Origin: Candidatus Desulfofervidaceae bacterium
Lineage (GTDB): Bacteria; Desulfobacterota; Desulfofervidia; Desulfofervidales; Desulfofervidaceae
NCBI GenBank assembly: GCA_027064585.1
Contig: JAMOPI010000010.1
Span: forward strand, 1 to 64,000
DNA length: 64,000 bases
Direction of reading: 5' to 3'
Shown: piece after piece, positions 39,768-47,248 of the stretch
Layout of the letters: each line of letters begins with the position of its first letter
How positions within the stretch are numbered: the first letter of the stretch is position 1
Made by a program: the position numbers and the translations under genes
The notes under the pieces: model-generated
Told to the model about the DNA's origin: nothing
Seen by the model: only the letters and a program-made list of their open reading frames with translations
The model's database searches: none

Positions 39768-40144
39768 AAGATGTATTAGCCTCTTTTGAAAAGGTCTTTA
39801 TGCGGCTGCAGGAGGCCGTAAAGCCGCAGCCGACGCCTTTAGAGAGGGATGCTATTATCCAACGGTTTGAGTTTACTTTTGAGCTGGCATGGAAGGCCAT
39901 CCAGAAATTCTTGCGCAGTGAGGGTATTTCTTGTCGTTCGTCCAAAGGATGTTTTAAAGAAGCCTTTAGGTATGAATTGATAGAAGAAAACCCCTTATGG
40001 CTGCGCATGATAGAAGATAAAAACTTGACCGTTCATACTTATGATGAAGAGATAGCAGAAAAGCTGTGTAATCATATCCTTGGTTACCTGCCACTTTTTA
40101 AAGCGTTACTCTTGAGATTAAAAGTAGAGGAGCAGAAGTTATGA
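39764..40144 (+). CDS. HI0074-type HEPN partner of the nucleotidyltransferase
   Basis: A 126-residue helical protein. LERDAIIQRFEFTFELAWKA, CFKEAFRYELIE, WLRMIEDKNLTVHTYDEEIA are the typical blocks of the nucleotidyltransferase substrate-binding (HI0074, TIGR01987) group. The RNLTVHTY-like stretch (here KNLTVHTYDE) matches the HEPN RNase motif with Lys in place of Arg. It follows the MNT gene (ATGA overlap), and the FKBP-like gene overlaps its end by 4 bases. Confidence 0.9.
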   Translation: MKDVLASFEKVFMRLQEAVKPQPTPLERDAIIQRFEFTFELAWKAIQKFLRSEGISCRSSKGCFKEAFRYELIEENPLWLRMIEDKNLTVHTYDEEIAEKLCNHILGYLPLFKALLLRLKVEEQKL

Positions 40145-40479
40145 GCAAACAGGTAGAAGAAGGCAATCTTGTCCGATTGGAGCTGATCTTCAAACAAGAC
40201 GGCCAGCAGGCCTTGGCCGAAGCTGAGATTTTGTATGGATTTCAATCGGTTTTACCGGCTATTGATGAGGCTATAAAAGGGAAAAAGGAGGGAGAGAAAT
40301 TTGAGCTTTACCTTTCACCTCATCAACTTAGGCGCTGGAAACGGCAAAAAATGGCGGCCATTAACCTTAACCGGCCCTTAAAGGCAGAGGTGTTTATACA
40401 TAAAATTACAAGACCCAACCCGGAAGAGCTTTTGCACCGGGTAAGGCAACTCTTTGCCGGTTGTGCAGCCGGCGGCTGA
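40141..40479 (+). CDS. SlyD/FKBP-like protein, short
   Basis: A 112-residue protein that resembles SlyD-type FKBP domains: VEEGNLVRLELIFKQDGQQA, ILYGFQSVLPAIDEAIKGKK and EGEKFELYLSP correspond to the start, the HGxxxLIPGLExALxGKxxGD block and the following strand. The later strands that complete the prolyl isomerase site are poorly matched, and the protein ends with FAGCAAGG. It may be an isomerase-like chaperone or a non-catalytic relative. It overlaps the HEPN gene by 4 bases; the riboswitch of the next operon begins just after it. Confidence 0.6.
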   Translation: MSKQVEEGNLVRLELIFKQDGQQALAEAEILYGFQSVLPAIDEAIKGKKEGEKFELYLSPHQLRRWKRQKMAAINLNRPLKAEVFIHKITRPNPEELLHRVRQLFAGCAAGG

Positions 40480-40510
40480 AGCATATAAAGCTCCCTGTAA
40501 GGGAGCAGGT

Positions 40511-40696
40511 GCTGTCTAGGTGCCCTTTGGGCTTAATAGGGAAGTCCGGTGAAAGTCCGGTGCGGTCCCGCCGCTGTAACCGGGGACGAAACCCACAAAA
40601 GGCCACTGGGGTCTTTAAGGCCCCGGGAAGGCGTGGGGAGTAGGACGATCCGGAAGCCAGAAGACCTGCCTAGGCAGCCTTTTCTTGCTGCCTAAG
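40511..40696 (+). ncRNA. Cobalamin (B12) riboswitch
   Basis: The core is unmistakable: TTAATAGGGAAGTCCGGTG, AAAGTCCGGTGCGGTCCCGC, CGCTGTAACC, GGCCACTGGG and the B12 box GGAAGCCAGAAGACCTGCC (40652-40670). P1 is GCTGTCTAGG (40511-40520) with CCTAGGCAGC (40669-40678), one G-U pair. The 3' arm of P1 could instead pair with GCTGCCTA (40687-40694), and a terminator follows at 40744. It would reduce expression of the BtuB-like receptor and perhaps BtuF when adenosylcobalamin is plentiful. Confidence 0.95.
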
Positions 40697-40743
40697 CGCG
40701 GACGAAGGTGGCAAGAGGAGGAAGGGCGAAGAAAAACGGGTGC

Positions 40744-40778
40744 AGCCCTTGGTGTATCTTTACACCAAGGGCTTTTTT
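40744..40778 (+). terminator. Rho-independent terminator controlled by the riboswitch
   Basis: AGCCCTTGGTGTA (40744-40756) pairs perfectly with TACACCAAGGGCT (40761-40773) over a 4-base loop, followed by T6. It lies between the riboswitch and the receptor ATG. GGGC in GGAAGGGC (40719-40726) can pair with GCCCTT of the left arm, a possible antiterminator. Confidence 0.92.
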
Positions 40779-40832
40779 AATGCCTGCCTCCTCTTGGCCC
40801 AAATGACTAAAATTCCTAAAGAGGAGGTTGGT

Positions 40833-42629
40833 ATGCGGAGATGGGTATTTTTAGTTTTAGGGATGTATCTGTTTCTTGCTTCTTTGGCTTATGGTGAAGA
40901 AATTATCTCTGTGCCTGAGGTAGTGGTGACGGCTTCGCGTATAGAGGAGGCCCAAACGGCCAGTGCGGTGACGGTTATTACCGATGAGGAGCTAAAGGAA
41001 CAGGGCGTTACCAATGTGGCCGATGCCTTAAGAGAGGTTCCAGGAGTAATGGTAACGCAGAACGGTTTTGGGGGGATTGCTTCTGTTTTTGTTAGAGGGG
41101 CCGATAATGGACAGGCAGTGATCATGATTGATGGTGTCCCAGTTTATGACCCAAGCGGCATTTCTAAGGGTGATTTCTCTGCCTTTTTATCCCATTTAAG
41201 CATTGAAGATATTGACCGCATTGAGATTGTCCGTGGTCCTCAAAGCGTCCTCTATGGTTCTAATGCCATGACTGGGGCCATTAACATCATTACCAAAAAA
41301 GGTAAAGGCAAACTTAAAACGACCTTTAGTCTAGAAGCCGGTTCTTATAATACCTTTAGCGAAAAATTAAGCGTTGGCGGTGCTGGCGATAATCTCAGTT
41401 ATTTCTTGAATCTAAAACGCTTTGATACAAATGGGATTTCTAAAACACCGGATGAGCCAGATAAAGATGGCTATCGGTCTAATAATGCCGGTGGTAGCAT
41501 CACGGCTAAATTAAATGAAAACATAGAAATAGGAACATCTTTTTCTTATATAAATGCCGAGCAGGGATTGGATGGCGGGAACACCTTTGAAAAGAATAGA
41601 CTGGGTTTTGTCCAGACTTATTATACCCAAAGATTTTCTTCTCTTTGGCAGCATACCTTAAAACTGGCCTACACCAATACCCACCGGGTCTATCAGCCAT
41701 ACAGCTTTTATGATGGCGATTTGTATTACCTCTCTTGGCAGCACAATTTAAATGTTTTGCCTTATTTAAAATTTATTGTTGGTTTTGACTATCAGCAGGA
41801 GAGGGCAAATACAAGTTATATGAACGAAAAGACCCAGGACGAAAAGGCCTGGTTTGCTGAGGCCATTTTCAATCAGGACAATATCTATCTTAATGCCGGT
41901 GTGCGTTATGATCGGCATCAAACCGCTGGGGATAAAGTAACCTATCGTTTGGCCGGGTCCTATCTGTTACCTACTCAGACTAAATTACACGCTAGCTTTG
42001 GGACAGGTTTTCGGGCCCCTAGCCTTTATCAGCTCTTTGACACCAATTATGGAAATCCCAACTTAAATCCAGAGCGTTCCCAAGCTTATGATGTGGGCAT
42101 AACCCAAAATCTGTGGCAAAAAAGGGTCTGTCTTGATGTAACCTACTTTTTTAACCGTATGAAAGACATGATTGATTGGGTGATGACTGATCCCCTTACC
42201 TGGGCTGGACAGTATTTTAATGTCAAAGAAGCCCATACGCAGGGTATAGAAGTCAGTGCCAAGGTCATGCCGGTAGAGTGGCTAAAGGCTAGTCTTTTTT
42301 ACACCTGGCTCAATGCCAAGGATATAACCAAGCATAGCTGGCTCTTAAAGCGTCCACATCACCGGGTGGGGTTTGAAGTTACTTATTTTTTACCTAAACA
42401 AAAGGGCAGTGTAAACTTTGGGGGGATTTATACAGATAAGTATTATGACTATGGCAGCAAAGTCGTTTCAAGCTTCTTTGTTGCCCATCTTTCTGCCCGC
42501 TATCAGGTGCTGCCCTACCTTACCCTTACGGCCAGAATAGAAAACTTGTTTGACGCCAACTACCAAGAGAGTTATGGTTATAATACCCTTGGCTTTAATG
42601 CCTATGGGGGAGTAGAGCTTAGATGGTAA
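40833..42629 (+). CDS. btuB: TonB-dependent receptor, BtuB-like (cobalamin uptake)
   Basis: About 598 residues. A signal peptide (MRRWVFLVLGMYLFLASLAY) ends near YGEE, then comes a TonB box region ISVPEVVVTASRIEE, the plug domain (EVPGVMVTQNGFGGIASVFV, IEIVRGPQSVLYGSNAMTGA) and a 22-stranded barrel with the usual FGTGFRAPSLYQLF and LNPERSQAYDVGI motifs. The last strand is FNAYGGVELRW, with aromatic end. It lies behind a B12 riboswitch, so cobalamin or a corrinoid is the likely ligand. GAGGAGG precedes the ATG at 40833; the frame is open upstream, but that part is the terminator. Confidence 0.9.
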   Translation: MRRWVFLVLGMYLFLASLAYGEEIISVPEVVVTASRIEEAQTASAVTVITDEELKEQGVTNVADALREVPGVMVTQNGFGGIASVFVRGADNGQAVIMIDGVPVYDPSGISKGDFSAFLSHLSIEDIDRIEIVRGPQSVLYGSNAMTGAINIITKKGKGKLKTTFSLEAGSYNTFSEKLSVGGAGDNLSYFLNLKRFDTNGISKTPDEPDKDGYRSNNAGGSITAKLNENIEIGTSFSYINAEQGLDGGNTFEKNRLGFVQTYYTQRFSSLWQHTLKLAYTNTHRVYQPYSFYDGDLYYLSWQHNLNVLPYLKFIVGFDYQQERANTSYMNEKTQDEKAWFAEAIFNQDNIYLNAGVRYDRHQTAGDKVTYRLAGSYLLPTQTKLHASFGTGFRAPSLYQLFDTNYGNPNLNPERSQAYDVGITQNLWQKRVCLDVTYFFNRMKDMIDWVMTDPLTWAGQYFNVKEAHTQGIEVSAKVMPVEWLKASLFYTWLNAKDITKHSWLLKRPHHRVGFEVTYFLPKQKGSVNFGGIYTDKYYDYGSKVVSSFFVAHLSARYQVLPYLTLTARIENLFDANYQESYGYNTLGFNAYGGVELRW

Positions 42630-42699
42630 TTTTCTTTTCCCCACCCTTAATAGGGTGGAGAATAACCAATTGACTTTTTAACTTCCTTATTTCATAATT

Positions 42700-42839
42700 T
42701 CAAAAAAAGCTTCTTTAGGCAAGGCGGCAGAGACTGCAGGTGTTTCTGAAAGGACATTTGTAGAACTTTTGCTCAAAAGGGATGATTTCCTGTAAGCTTT
42801 GAAGACCTGGATTTAGAAAAAGAGATTGAAAATACCTGA
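42700..42839 (+). pseudogene. Remnant of a UPF0175-type antitoxin gene
   Basis: A frame reads SLGKAAETAGVSERTFVELL before a stop; after a -1 shift it continues VSFEDLDLEKEIENT and stops. The pattern (GKAAExAGxSxxxFxELL then a VSxxDxDLEKEI tail) matches the C-terminal half of UPF0175 proteins, small antitoxin-like partners of PIN or DUF3368 toxins. The N-terminal part and any toxin are missing. Confidence 0.6.
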
Positions 42840-42852
42840 AAGTTGTTAAGTT

Positions 42853-43698
42853 GTGATGCAAAGGTTTTTTTTAGTTATTTTATTTGCCTTTCTCTTTCTC
42901 CATTCTCTTTCTCTTTTTGCTGCTCCTAAACGCATTGTTTGCCTTGCCCCAAGTGTTACAGAGATCGTTTATGCCTTAGGGGCAGGGAATGAAGTGGTTG
43001 GTGTAAGCAATTTTAGCGATTATCCTCCACAAGCGCATGCAAAAACAAAAGTGGGGCCTTTCACGGCTCCTGATTTAGAAATTATCATCAGCCTGAAACC
43101 AGATTTAGTGATTGGACTCAAAGATGCCAATCCCGCCTGGATTTTCAAACGCCTTAAAAGCTTTCACATTCCCTGTGTGGTGCTCAAAAATGGAGGTATT
43201 AACAGTATCTGGGAAAATATTTTGGTGGTAGGAGAGGCCCTTGGCAAAGCGCCACAGGCAACAGAGCTGGTGGCAAGATTAAAAAGACAACTGAACCAGC
43301 TCAAAAATCAAGCCCGAAAGTTTTCCAAAGTTAAGGTTTTTTTTCAGCTTTCCCTAAGACCCCTTTTCACTTGCGGACAAGGGTCTTATTTGAACGAGTT
43401 AATTGAGCTGGCTGGCGGGATCAATATTGCCTCTGACATTTCTATCCCCTATCCTGCTCTTAGTCTGGAAAAGGTGGTGGCAGAAGCACCTCAAGTGATT
43501 ATTTTATGCCTAATGCAGGAGGATGTAAAACAGGCGCTTAAATTCTGGCAACGTTTTCCAGAAATTCCTGCGGTAAAACAACATCATATCTATGCAGTCA
43601 ATCCAGATATATTTGCCCGTCCTTCTCCCCGCATCATAAGGGCGTTAGAGATTTTGATCGACCTGTTACATCTTGATACGTCCAGACAAGAAAGGTAA
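42853..43698 (+). CDS. btuF: Cobalamin ABC transporter periplasmic binding protein BtuF-like
   Basis: A 281-residue class III binding protein. A signal peptide (MMQRFFLVILFAFLFLHSLS, cut near LFAAP) is followed by KRIVCLAPSVTEIVYALGAG, VVGVSNFSDYPPQA, VGPFTAPDLEIIISLKPDLV and LNELIELAGGINIASD, the standard BtuF/FhuD order with one long helix between lobes. With the riboswitch-led receptor upstream it fits vitamin B12 delivery to a BtuCD transporter, which is not in this window. Its 3' end overlaps the convergent pelF gene by 109 bases. Confidence 0.88.
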   Translation: MMQRFFLVILFAFLFLHSLSLFAAPKRIVCLAPSVTEIVYALGAGNEVVGVSNFSDYPPQAHAKTKVGPFTAPDLEIIISLKPDLVIGLKDANPAWIFKRLKSFHIPCVVLKNGGINSIWENILVVGEALGKAPQATELVARLKRQLNQLKNQARKFSKVKVFFQLSLRPLFTCGQGSYLNELIELAGGINIASDISIPYPALSLEKVVAEAPQVIILCLMQEDVKQALKFWQRFPEIPAVKQHHIYAVNPDIFARPSPRIIRALEILIDLLHLDTSRQER

Positions 43699-45140
43699 AT
43701 TTGACGATAAGCCTCCTTGACTTTTTCTTCCGTATAATATCTTTCAATGCGTTTAATACCAGCCTCTGCCATTTTATTGGCTAAGTCTTTATTTTTTAGA
43801 ATACGTAGGGTCTTTAGAGCCAAATCCTGAGCGTCCATGACGGTAGCGACAAGCCCTGCCTTTCCTAACCCATCATTCAGACCATATACTAGTTCTTCAC
43901 AGGCACCCACTCTGGTCGTAACCACAGGCAGACCTGAAGCCATTGCCTCCATAACCACTAAAGGCATGGCTTCTTTAACAGAGGTTAAAAGAAGGACATC
44001 AAATTTATGGTAATATTCCACCACATTGGCAGGTCCTGTAAAAATGATGGTGTCATCAAGCCCTAAGAGATTCCTTAAAGCCAGACATTCCTGATAGTAA
44101 TCAGGATATTCCTCTGTGGGCCCCACCACATAGACTTTAATTTCGGGAATGACTTGTTTGATATTAGCTACTACTTGAATAAAAGTTTTAACATCTTTTA
44201 CCGCATCTACTCTTGCCACCATACCTATGACTGGCGGATGACTAGTTAACCTTTCTCTTCTTGCTGGGATAAACCGCTCAATATTAATGCCGTTGGGAAT
44301 GATTTTTATTTTATCTGGATCCGCTCCGTATTCTATTTCTAATTGTTTATTGCCATGATACAGGGTAATCAGTTCGGTTACTGTTTTATATTCCCAGAAG
44401 GTTATAGCCTTAAAAAAGTCAATCCACATTTGTCTTAAATAGTATTCATCCAGCCACTGGGCCACATTCAGCTCCATTTCCCTCTCTTGAATATAGATAC
44501 CGTGCTCGGTGATGATAGAAGGTTTGCCATAAAGGGCGGTCATCATACAGGTGAGAAAACCGGCAAAACCGGCTGAAGGGCTGTGATAAACATGGGCAGG
44601 AGGTAAGGCGTTTAGCAGCATGAATACCCGCCACATTACCAGATGGATATTACGCCAGTTGTAGTAGTATTTCAAAAAACCATGGTGACGATGTCTTTGT
44701 TCATAAATTTCAGTCAAGGACTGAAATCCAGTCTCACTTAAAAGAAAGTATTTAAAAAATCTTTCTTTGTGCTGTGTCAGAATGTCCTTGAAAAGGCTTA
44801 CTTCTTCTGGCATGAAGTATCCTCGGCGAAAGCCTTCAAGCATAATGTTTTTTAAGGTTTGATAGATGGACGTCTTTTTTGGAAAGGATACTGGTGATGC
44901 CTTTTTGATAGAAGTATAGTCAAATAAATCAAAAGAGTGAAAGGACACCACATTGGCAGGAAGCTGATATTTGAAGTCTTCTTCAGTCTTTTTGCCTGCA
45001 GTTAGGGCCACCACGGCAAAGTTGAATTCACCTTCATAACTTTTTATTAACCGCTGCATCCACGAAGCTACGCCCCCTGTAACATAGGGATAACTCCCCT
45101 CCACAATCAGACAAATATCGGTAGGTTTATATTTTTGCAT
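43590..45140 (-). CDS. pelF: Pel polysaccharide glycosyltransferase PelF
   Basis: A 516-residue GT4 enzyme of the PelF type, which polymerises the Pel chain in the cytoplasm from UDP-sugars. The start TDICLIVEGSYPYVTGGVAS is highly characteristic. The body shows HSPSAGFAGFL, SIITEHGIYIQEREMEL and the donor-binding IPNGINIERFIPA, GMVARVDAVKDV and EAMPLVVMEAMASGLPVVTT with the EX7E motif. It is the last gene of the pel operon. The C-terminal 36 residues run over the end of btuF and do not look conserved. Confidence 0.95.
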   Translation of the reverse strand: MQKYKPTDICLIVEGSYPYVTGGVASWMQRLIKSYEGEFNFAVVALTAGKKTEEDFKYQLPANVVSFHSFDLFDYTSIKKASPVSFPKKTSIYQTLKNIMLEGFRRGYFMPEEVSLFKDILTQHKERFFKYFLLSETGFQSLTEIYEQRHRHHGFLKYYYNWRNIHLVMWRVFMLLNALPPAHVYHSPSAGFAGFLTCMMTALYGKPSIITEHGIYIQEREMELNVAQWLDEYYLRQMWIDFFKAITFWEYKTVTELITLYHGNKQLEIEYGADPDKIKIIPNGINIERFIPARRERLTSHPPVIGMVARVDAVKDVKTFIQVVANIKQVIPEIKVYVVGPTEEYPDYYQECLALRNLLGLDDTIIFTGPANVVEYYHKFDVLLLTSVKEAMPLVVMEAMASGLPVVTTRVGACEELVYGLNDGLGKAGLVATVMDAQDLALKTLRILKNKDLANKMAEAGIKRIERYYTEEKVKEAYRQIYLSCLDVSRCNRSIKISNALMMRGEGRANISGLTA

Positions 45141-46056
45141 AAGATAAGCCCATTTGGTAGCGGTTTAGCTCATGGCGATAACTTTTTAAGGTAGCCATTA
45201 CCTCCCAGTTATCTTCGGCCAGTTCAAAGGCGGTTTTTAGCAAACTTTCAGCCTCCTTTAGGTCTTTTTTTTCAAGATGGTATTTGATGGCCTGCAAAAG
45301 AAGAGACAAGTTTTGCGGATCATCTTTTAAGGCCCCATCTATATAAGCACATGCCCGTTTGAGATAAAAAAAGCCAAGCCAAGGATCGGTAAGGGAAAGG
45401 AAATATATTTCATGATAAAGGGTAGCCAGCTCTACCAGTGGTTTTTGAGGGAGACTTTCTAAAATAGATATCCTTCCAAGCAGTTCATTTCTTTTTTCAT
45501 TTAAAATCCGGCTGGCCTCAAGAATAACAGAAGGGTGCCAGGAGTATTCCAGAAAAAGTTGAAGAAGACGGGTCTTATATGGTGACCACTGGAGGGTAGA
45601 AATGAGTTTTAAGGCATGCATGGCTTCATCAAAGGGAAGAAGGCCGTGGATAAGATAGATCAGAATTTTTTGGGGAGAAAAGGAAGGATTTTCTACAAAA
45701 GTTAAAGGAAAGCTTTCCAGGGTAAAAAAGTTGACCTTAAAAAATTCCTCTTTTGCTTTGGCGCGCACAGGATAAAATTTTAAGACAAAGGCGGTCATCA
45801 GACTACCGGCAGGACCTACTAACGGCACTACTGACATTAGAATTAGAACAATGATAATGGATTTTCCCATAATTTTTTTTAAATAGGCATCACTAAAGGT
45901 CATACCCACCAGAATTTGAAAGGTAAGGAAGATCACCATCCCGTGGGCCACTATAAAACCCATAAAAGCAGGCACGGTATTTATGTTGGTTAGCAAAAAA
46001 AACAGCACAATTATTTGGTTAACGCTCCACCACCATAAGTTCCTGGAGGTGCTCAT
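45127..46056 (-). CDS. pelE: Pel biosynthesis membrane protein PelE
   Basis: A 309-residue protein with an N-terminal hydrophobic region of two to three membrane spans (NQIIVLFFLLTNINTVPAFM, KSIIIVLILMSVVPLVGPAG) and a soluble C-terminal part with helical repeats (RACAYIDGALKDDPQNLSLL, LKEAESLLKTAFELAEDNWE). This is the PelE build: membrane anchor plus TPR-like domain. PelE works with PelD, PelG and PelF at the inner membrane. It overlaps pelD by 38 bases and pelF by 14. Confidence 0.85.
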   Translation of the reverse strand: MSTSRNLWWWSVNQIIVLFFLLTNINTVPAFMGFIVAHGMVIFLTFQILVGMTFSDAYLKKIMGKSIIIVLILMSVVPLVGPAGSLMTAFVLKFYPVRAKAKEEFFKVNFFTLESFPLTFVENPSFSPQKILIYLIHGLLPFDEAMHALKLISTLQWSPYKTRLLQLFLEYSWHPSVILEASRILNEKRNELLGRISILESLPQKPLVELATLYHEIYFLSLTDPWLGFFYLKRACAYIDGALKDDPQNLSLLLQAIKYHLEKKDLKEAESLLKTAFELAEDNWEVMATLKSYRHELNRYQMGLSYAKI

Positions 46057-47248
46057 CAGAAAGCTCCTCTATTTCCAAACCAATCTTCTCTTTTAATCGC
46101 CTTTTGACCGGCAAAAGGTCTTCGGTAAAGGGCAAAAGCAGAATAAGCCGGTTTCCGATAACAAATTTTTCATCAAATTCTCTTAAGGTGGCTTCAAGTT
46201 CATCGAGTTTAGTGGCAATTTCTATAATATCCTTTCCTTGTTCTAGTCTAAAATAGGCCAGCTTATAGGAGATACGCATACGCTTTAAAAAGTTTAGCCT
46301 TTCTTTAAGAATTTTTGGTGCTACTTGTGGTTTGAAAACAATAATATGGGGCACAAGACTATAAGCCGCCATCTCTTTGGCATAAAGCCTTCTTTCTAAA
46401 ATAAGCTTGACCATAAATCCTGCTACTTTAAGTTGTCTGAGGGTATCTTCATTTAAGGCAACATAACGGATGCGTTCAATAAGGATAAGGAAATTTATCT
46501 TCTCTACAAGCCGACTTACGATCGGAATGGCCATGACAAAACCATATCTTTCTATGGATGTGGGCAAAATAATCTCTTTATCTTCCTTTAAAACTTCAAG
46601 CCATTCATGATAATCCTTTTCAGAAAGAATTTCAGGCATTTTGGAAAGGCCGTATTTAAATAGGCGGTGATATTCTTTATTAGCTCTGGTATATACACAT
46701 CCTCCCTCAACAAAGCAGTAACGATTCAGAATAAAAAAGAGTCTGGCAAAAAGTTCTTTTTCGTCCACCGTGATAGCCGCCACCTTACGTAATTCCTGAT
46801 AAAGATAAAGGGGTTCATCCAGCCGCAGAAAAAATTCCTCAAGGAAGCGCCGATAAGAAATATCTATAGAGACAAGTTGGGAGGTCAGAGAGGCAATCCT
46901 TTCTTTGGCCAGATGATAGGATTGATTGAGGGCAGAGATATTCTGCAGTAGATTTTGTTTAATACTCCCGATCAGCAGAAAAAGACCAGCATTGAATACG
47001 ATAATGAGAAAATCTTCGGTCTTTAAGGAGGTTAAAATCAATTCGGGATAATAATAACGGCTCATTCCAATTAACAACCCTAAAATACTAATCACCACTC
47101 CCAGAATGCCGTAAAAAAAGGAAAAGAGCACACCATAAAAGGTAAGCATGTAAAAAAAGACCTTTTCAGGTATATAAGGCCATAAAACAGTTAAGGTAAG
47201 TCCATAAAGAATAACTGCTTCCAAAAAGGGTAAAACTTTTCTAAGCAT
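46019..47248 (-). CDS. pelD: c-di-GMP-binding Pel regulator PelD
   Basis: A 409-residue protein. Four membrane spans occupy about residues 10-95, a helical linker (LAKERIASLTSQLVSID) follows, then a GAF-type domain (150-285) and a degenerate GGDEF domain. Aligned on the cyclase pattern RxxD-x4-GGDEF, this protein has Arg356-Glu-Phe-Asp359, so the inhibitory I-site that binds c-di-GMP is kept, while GGDEF reads IGNRL and cannot make c-di-GMP. In P. aeruginosa PelD the same site switches on Pel synthesis. It is between the split pelB and pelE. Confidence 0.9.
   Translation of the reverse strand: MLRKVLPFLEAVILYGLTLTVLWPYIPEKVFFYMLTFYGVLFSFFYGILGVVISILGLLIGMSRYYYPELILTSLKTEDFLIIVFNAGLFLLIGSIKQNLLQNISALNQSYHLAKERIASLTSQLVSIDISYRRFLEEFFLRLDEPLYLYQELRKVAAITVDEKELFARLFFILNRYCFVEGGCVYTRANKEYHRLFKYGLSKMPEILSEKDYHEWLEVLKEDKEIILPTSIERYGFVMAIPIVSRLVEKINFLILIERIRYVALNEDTLRQLKVAGFMVKLILERRLYAKEMAAYSLVPHIIVFKPQVAPKILKERLNFLKRMRISYKLAYFRLEQGKDIIEIATKLDELEATLREFDEKFVIGNRLILLLPFTEDLLPVKRRLKEKIGLEIEELSDEHLQELMVVER

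Noticed and set aside
42636-42670. Terminator after the cobalamin receptor gene
   Set aside because: There is a hairpin CCACCC/GGGTGG but no T-run on the correct side for either strand.
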